From the NCBI GenBank assembly GCA_024694785.1, contig JAILJL010000203.1, forward strand, positions 1-8,780: a DNA stretch of 8,780 nucleotides. The letters run 5' to 3'. Every line of letters starts with the position of its first letter. Positions within the stretch are counted from its first letter, which is position 1. A model generated the notes under the pieces. That model searched no databases and was not told the DNA's origin. It saw nothing but the letters and a program-made list of their open reading frames with translations. The translations under genes and the position numbers were made by a program. Of this stretch, positions 6,445 through 8,780 are shown one piece after another. The stretch comes from Lachnospiraceae bacterium (GTDB lineage: Bacteria > Bacillota > Clostridia > Lachnospirales > Lachnospiraceae).

Positions 6445-6463
6445 GGTATTACTTAATATCATT
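6442..6463 (+). repeat. Inverted repeat in the leader of the histidine phosphatase gene
   Basis: AATGGTATT (6442-6450) and AATATCATT (6455-6463) form nine pairs, one of them G-U, around an ACTT loop. It overlaps the possible -10 and ends 13 bases before the ribosome binding site. It could be an operator or a leader hairpin; being AT-rich, chance is not excluded. Confidence 0.4.
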
Positions 6464-6476
6464 TGAGATTAATGGC

Positions 6477-6482
6477 AAGGAG
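6477..6482 (+). promoter_or_regulatory. Ribosome binding site that fixes the phosphatase start
   Basis: AAGGAG lies seven bases before the ATG at 6490. In-frame TTG (6463) and ATG (6472) codons lie upstream of or beside this site and have no binding site of their own. The protein starting at 6490, MQLYIMRHGET, places the catalytic RHG motif at the usual distance from the N-terminus. Confidence 0.85.
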
Positions 6483-6489
6483 AACGATA

Positions 6490-7092
6490 ATGCAGTTATA
6501 TATTATGAGACATGGGGAGACAAGCTGGAATAAAGCCAGAATGATACAGGGAAGAACGGATACGGAACTTACGGAACGTGGAATAGAGATGGCGGAGAAA
6601 ACTGCGGAAGGTATAAAAAATATAGACTTTGAATGTATCTATTCCAGTCCGCTTACACGCGCCTATAAGACAGCGGAGATTATCCGCGCGGGAAGAGATA
6701 TACCGATTATTAAAGATGAGAGATTATTCGAAGTGTGCTTTGGCGAGTGGGAAGGCGCCAATATAGACGAACGTCAGGATCAGCTTGAGAAGTTCTTTGA
6801 CGATCCGGTGAAGTATGTGGCCACACGCGGTGCAGAGTCTTATGAAGATATACTTTCCCGTGCGAAGTCATTTCTTGAGGAAGTAATATATCCGCTTAAG
6901 GATAAAGAAGATGATTGCAAGATATTGGTTGCGGGACATGCAGCAATCAACAGGGGCCTCAGTGCAATTCTTATGAATACGGAGTTAAAGGACTTCTGGG
7001 CAGAACCGCATAGGAAGAATTGTGCAGTCGATATATACGAGATAACAAAAGACGGCATTAAGGCCATTCAGGAAGCAGGTTATTATTATTAA
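6490..7092 (+). CDS. Histidine phosphatase family protein (phosphoglycerate mutase-like)
   Basis: Branch-1 histidine phosphatase of 200 residues, cytosolic, acting through a phospho-histidine intermediate. Catalytic features: RHGETSWN (7-14) with nucleophile H8, SSPLTRAYKTAE (52-63) with Arg57, the acid in the FEVCFGEWEG segment (E81), and VAGHAAINR (147-155) with second histidine H150. The start at 6490 is preferred over longer in-frame starts because of the AAGGAG at 6477-6482. The family includes cofactor-dependent phosphoglycerate mutases, GpmB-like phosphatases, alpha-ribazole phosphatase CobC and sugar-phosphate phosphatases. The size fits a small phosphatase better than glycolytic mutase (about 230-250 residues). 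No cobalamin gene is near, so substrate is open. It is monocistronic as far as can be seen, with no convincing terminator after it. Confidence 0.93.
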   Translation: MQLYIMRHGETSWNKARMIQGRTDTELTERGIEMAEKTAEGIKNIDFECIYSSPLTRAYKTAEIIRAGRDIPIIKDERLFEVCFGEWEGANIDERQDQLEKFFDDPVKYVATRGAESYEDILSRAKSFLEEVIYPLKDKEDDCKILVAGHAAINRGLSAILMNTELKDFWAEPHRKNCAVDIYEITKDGIKAIQEAGYYY

Positions 7093-7132
7093 CTTAATTC
7101 CTAAGCTTTTTCGTGCATTTCCTGATGTATGG

Positions 7133-7146
7133 TGACATTGATGTCA
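7133..7146. promoter_or_regulatory. Perfect palindrome upstream of the msrA promoter
   Basis: TGACAT (7133-7138), TG, ATGTCA (7141-7146) is a perfect 6+6 inverted repeat with a 2-bp centre. It ends 12 bp before the msrA -35 candidate. The compact geometry fits a dimeric regulator's operator better than an RNA hairpin. As RNA it could also be a five-pair hairpin followed by TTT, a very poor terminator for the phosphatase gene. I do not recognise the regulator. Confidence 0.4.
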
Positions 7147-7158
7147 TTTAAAAGAGCC

Positions 7159-7185
7159 TTTACTTACGATGGGTTTTGTTATAAG
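7159..7185 (+). promoter_or_regulatory. Extended -10 promoter for msrA-pgeF
   Basis: TATAAG (7180-7185, five of six) is preceded by TG at 7177-7178 with one base between, an extended -10. TTTACT (7159-7164) is a four-of-six -35 with a short 15-bp spacer, tolerable given the extended -10. Transcription would start near 7192, leaving a leader of about 60 nt. Confidence 0.5.
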
Positions 7186-7201
7186 CTATTTTAAGAAGAT
7201 A

Positions 7202-7217
7202 TTGCATTTATATGCAA
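7202..7217 (+). repeat. Inverted repeat in the msrA leader
   Basis: TTGCAT (7202-7207) and ATGCAA (7212-7217) are perfectly complementary around TTAT. It falls about ten bases after the predicted transcript start and 22 bases before the AAGGAG ribosome binding site at 7240-7245. It could be a downstream operator or a small leader hairpin. Confidence 0.4.
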
Positions 7218-7251
7218 GTAAACGGGTACGATTAATAATAAGGAGAGGAAA

Positions 7252-7734
7252 ATGAAGGCATATTTTGCAGGCGGATGTTTTTGGTGCGTGACACCAATCT
7301 ATAAGATGTATGGAGTAGATAAGGTTATCTGTGGTTATTCCGGCGGTGATGAAGTGAATCCGACGTATGAAGAGGTTAAGTCGCAGAAGACGGGGCACAG
7401 AGAGACCATTATGCTTGAGTACGATAACAATACGGTGACTTACGAGAATTTGCTGGATATATACTTTAGTAACGTGGATCCTTTTGATAAGGACGGACAG
7501 TATATAGATAAGGGATTCTCGTATACTTTGGCTATTTATTATACGACGGAAGAAGAAAGAAGAATTGCCGAAGAGCGGGTTAAGAAGATAGAAGAAGAGT
7601 CCGGCAGGAAGACCTATGTCTCAATAGAGCCGTTTAAGAGCTTCTATGAGGCAGAGGAGTATCATCAGGACTATTATCTTAAGAATCCGGAGGAGTTCGA
7701 GAAAGAACTTATAGAATCGGGAAGAAAGAAGTAA
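7252..7734 (+). CDS. msrA: Peptide methionine sulfoxide reductase MsrA
   Basis: Reduces the S-form of methionine sulfoxide, free or in proteins, back to methionine; cytosolic. The 160 residues are at the short end for the family. The active site GGCFWC (7-12) is at the very N-terminus with catalytic C9. Supporting residues by motif alignment are Y29 in GYSGG, E51 in GHRE, D86 and Y91 in the IDKGFSY segment, and YHQDYY (137-142). The last segment is the Bacillus-like form of the usual QYRSAI stretch. Cysteines are only C9, C12 and C27, so the C-terminal recycling cysteines of the E. coli enzyme are absent; C12 or an external thiol would have to resolve the sulfenate. AAGGAG at 7240-7245 supports the start. 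It ends two bases before pgeF, with which it is very probably co-transcribed. Confidence 0.96.
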   Translation: MKAYFAGGCFWCVTPIYKMYGVDKVICGYSGGDEVNPTYEEVKSQKTGHRETIMLEYDNNTVTYENLLDIYFSNVDPFDKDGQYIDKGFSYTLAIYYTTEEERRIAEERVKKIEEESGRKTYVSIEPFKSFYEAEEYHQDYYLKNPEEFEKELIESGRKK

Positions 7735-7736
7735 TT

Positions 7737-8555
7737 ATGATTAAGAGAACCAAGAATAACGTGACATATATGGCGTTTGAGCTTTTTGAAAAAGCGGGTA
7801 TTAAGCACGGATTCTCGACAAGACTTGGCGGAGTAAGCGAGGGAGTATTTTCCTCGCTTAATTTGGGTTTTAACAGAGGAGACAGTGATGAGAATGTGCG
7901 CGAGAATTTTCGGAGAATGACGGATGCGCTTGGTATTAATTATGAGAATATGTGCTTCTCGAAGCAGACTCATACGACGAATGTCGTAATAGTGGATAAA
8001 AGTTCTGCGGGGAACGGGATTGTTACCTTGAATGCGTTTAATGATGTGGACGGGCTTATAACAAAGGAAAAAGATCTGCCGCTTGTGACATTTTACGCGG
8101 ACTGTGTTCCGTTATTTTTCTATGATCCGGTAAGAGAAGTGGTAGCATTATCGCATTCCGGTTGGAGAGGAACGGTCGGTAAGATTGGAAAAGTTACTAT
8201 AGAGACGATGAAGGATAATTTTGGGACACGTCCCGAAGACGTATTATGCGGTATTGGTCCAAGTATCTGTAAGGATTGTTACGAAGTAAGCGCGGATGTG
8301 GCAGAGGAATTCCGGAACTCTTTTGGAGAAGAGGCGGAAAAGTTATTGCGTCCATCCTTGTTTAGTCCGGATGATGGGAATAAGTATATGCTTGACTTGT
8401 GGACAGCATGTAAGATGGCTTTGCTTGAGGCGGGAGTTACGGAAGAACATATAGAAGTGACTGATTATTGCACGCGATGCAATTCGGAGCTTTTCTATTC
8501 GCATAGGGTTATGGGAACCGATAGAGGCAGCCAGGCGGCATTTATATCGCTGTAA
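7737..8555 (+). CDS. pgeF: Peptidoglycan editing factor PgeF / YfiH-family purine nucleoside enzyme
   Basis: Member of the YfiH/YlmD/LACC1 (DUF152, formerly laccase-like) family. Members act as purine nucleoside phosphorylase and adenosine deaminase in vitro, and E. coli YfiH removes wrongly built muropeptide precursors carrying a non-alanine first residue. The 272 residues are typical. Zinc-site residues are present: H79 in KQTHT, C123 in YADCVPLFF, and H140 in LSHSGWRG. Other family marks are SLNLGFNRGD (40-49), CGIGPSICKDCYEV (171-184), YCTRC (244-248) and TDRGSQAAF near the end. The start is two bases after the msrA stop with no clear Shine-Dalgarno, so it is probably translated by coupling. 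Codons 33-42 hold a 9-bp hairpin. Physiological role here is inferred from the family. Confidence 0.93.
   Translation: MIKRTKNNVTYMAFELFEKAGIKHGFSTRLGGVSEGVFSSLNLGFNRGDSDENVRENFRRMTDALGINYENMCFSKQTHTTNVVIVDKSSAGNGIVTLNAFNDVDGLITKEKDLPLVTFYADCVPLFFYDPVREVVALSHSGWRGTVGKIGKVTIETMKDNFGTRPEDVLCGIGPSICKDCYEVSADVAEEFRNSFGEEAEKLLRPSLFSPDDGNKYMLDLWTACKMALLEAGVTEEHIEVTDYCTRCNSELFYSHRVMGTDRGSQAAFISL
7834..7860 (+). repeat. Inverted repeat inside the 5' end of pgeF
   Basis: TAAGCGAGG (7834-7842) and CCTCGCTTA (7852-7860) are a perfect 9-bp inverted repeat around a 9-base loop, within codons 33-42. No proper T-run follows. It may be chance, or an mRNA structure in a gene that lacks its own good ribosome binding site. 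Confidence 0.45.
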
Positions 8556-8582
8556 TTATAAGAATAAAATAACCGAAAGTAA

Positions 8583-8613
8583 TATCAAGTTCCTTCTGTT
8601 GTTGGAATTGATA
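8583..8613 (+). repeat. Imperfect inverted repeat between pgeF and the last gene
   Basis: TATCAA (8583-8588), a bulged G, and TTCC (8590-8593) pair with GGAATTGATA (8604-8613), giving ten pairs around a 10-base loop. A-rich rather than T-rich sequence follows, so it is not a standard terminator for pgeF. It ends five bases before the -35 of the next promoter, so an operator is also possible. Confidence 0.4.
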
Positions 8614-8618
8614 AAAAC

Positions 8619-8647
8619 TTGTTAAATGCGGAAAATAGTCTTAAAAT
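8619..8647 (+). promoter_or_regulatory. Sigma-A type promoter for the 3' partial gene
   Basis: TTGTTA (8619-8624, four of six) and TAAAAT (8642-8647, five of six) are separated by exactly 17 bp. Transcription would start near 8654, giving a leader of about 30 nt before the ATG at 8683. This indicates that the last gene is a separate transcription unit from msrA-pgeF. Confidence 0.6.
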
Positions 8648-8682
8648 AGGTAATGGAATTTCAGGGGAGAAAAGCAGACAAA

Positions 8683-8780
8683 ATGAAAGAAAAAGTAATA
8701 AGAGCAGTATTCATGTGTCTTGCGGTATTATGTGCCATATATTCGCTAATAATATATATGGTCGGAAGCGGCACAAGTTC
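8683..8780 (+). CDS. Membrane or exported protein, N-terminal fragment (runs off the window)
   Basis: An open frame begins at the ATG at 8683 and stays open to the window end (32 codons). It encodes MKEKVIRAVF followed by a hydrophobic stretch to about residue 27, then GSGTSS. This is a positively charged N-terminus plus one membrane segment, either a signal peptide or a signal anchor; no lipobox is visible. AGGGGAG at 8663-8669 is a strong Shine-Dalgarno, but its 13-base spacing to the ATG is longer than usual. A good promoter stands at 8619-8647. Too little is present to name it; an N-terminally anchored enzyme such as a class B sortase is one possibility among many. Confidence 0.6.
   Translation, partial: MKEKVIRAVFMCLAVLCAIYSLIIYMVGSGTS

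Noticed and set aside
6463..6489. Longer N-terminus for the histidine phosphatase from TTG at 6463 or ATG at 6472.
   Set aside because: AAGGAG at 6477-6482 would lie inside the coding region, and the extra residues fall outside the conserved family start. The ATG at 6490 fits both.
7093..7111. CTTA-attcc-TAAG followed by C and five T as a terminator for the phosphatase gene.
   Set aside because: Only four AT-rich pairs, far too weak to terminate.

Overview
The window looks like chromosomal DNA from a low-to-moderate GC Gram-positive anaerobe of the Clostridia, most plausibly Lachnospiraceae. This rests on the PASTA kinase - rsgA - rpe - thiN gene order, AAGGAG-type ribosome binding sites, the protein types, and compact co-directional operons. 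It is a taxonomic impression from gene content, not a measured assignment. Every supported gene is on the + strand. I see no mobile element, CRISPR array, tRNA or rRNA, and no gene on the - strand.

Layout. (1) 2-3896 is a tight four-gene operon: the 3' part of a PASTA Ser/Thr kinase (prkC, cut by the window edge), the ribosome-assembly GTPase rsgA, ribulose-phosphate 3-epimerase (rpe) and thiamine pyrophosphokinase (thiN). Junctions are 3 bp, 11 bp and a 1-base TAATG overlap. (2) 3912-4791 is a single-gene unit: a promoter, an acidic LppM-like lipoprotein with a C-terminal membrane helix, and a strong intrinsic terminator. (3) 4792-6426 holds an AT-rich promoter region, a structured 5' leader of about 80 nt, a sodium:alanine/glycine symporter (AGCS family) and a strong intrinsic terminator. 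(4) 6427-7092 is a histidine phosphatase gene. Its start is set by a ribosome binding site at 6477-6482. (5) 7133-8555 is a two-gene unit, msrA and pgeF (YfiH/YlmD family), behind an extended -10 promoter and two short palindromes. (6) 8619-8780 is a promoter and the first 32 codons of a new gene with an N-terminal membrane segment, cut by the window end.

How the genes fit together. The first operon links cell-wall sensing (PASTA repeats bind muropeptides or lipid II in this family) to ribosome maturation (RsgA, a PrkC substrate in Bacillus subtilis) and to two central-metabolism enzymes. The msrA-pgeF pair joins protein oxidation repair to peptidoglycan quality control. The symporter imports alanine or glycine, both of which are also cell-wall precursors.

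Most of the window is ordinary, well-conserved core genome. The best candidate for something undescribed is the leader RNA at 4890-4955. It has nested stems and a possible pseudoknot beside the ribosome binding site of the symporter. Secondary points are unusually good hairpins inside the 5' ends of rsgA and pgeF, and palindromes at the lipoprotein and msrA promoters.
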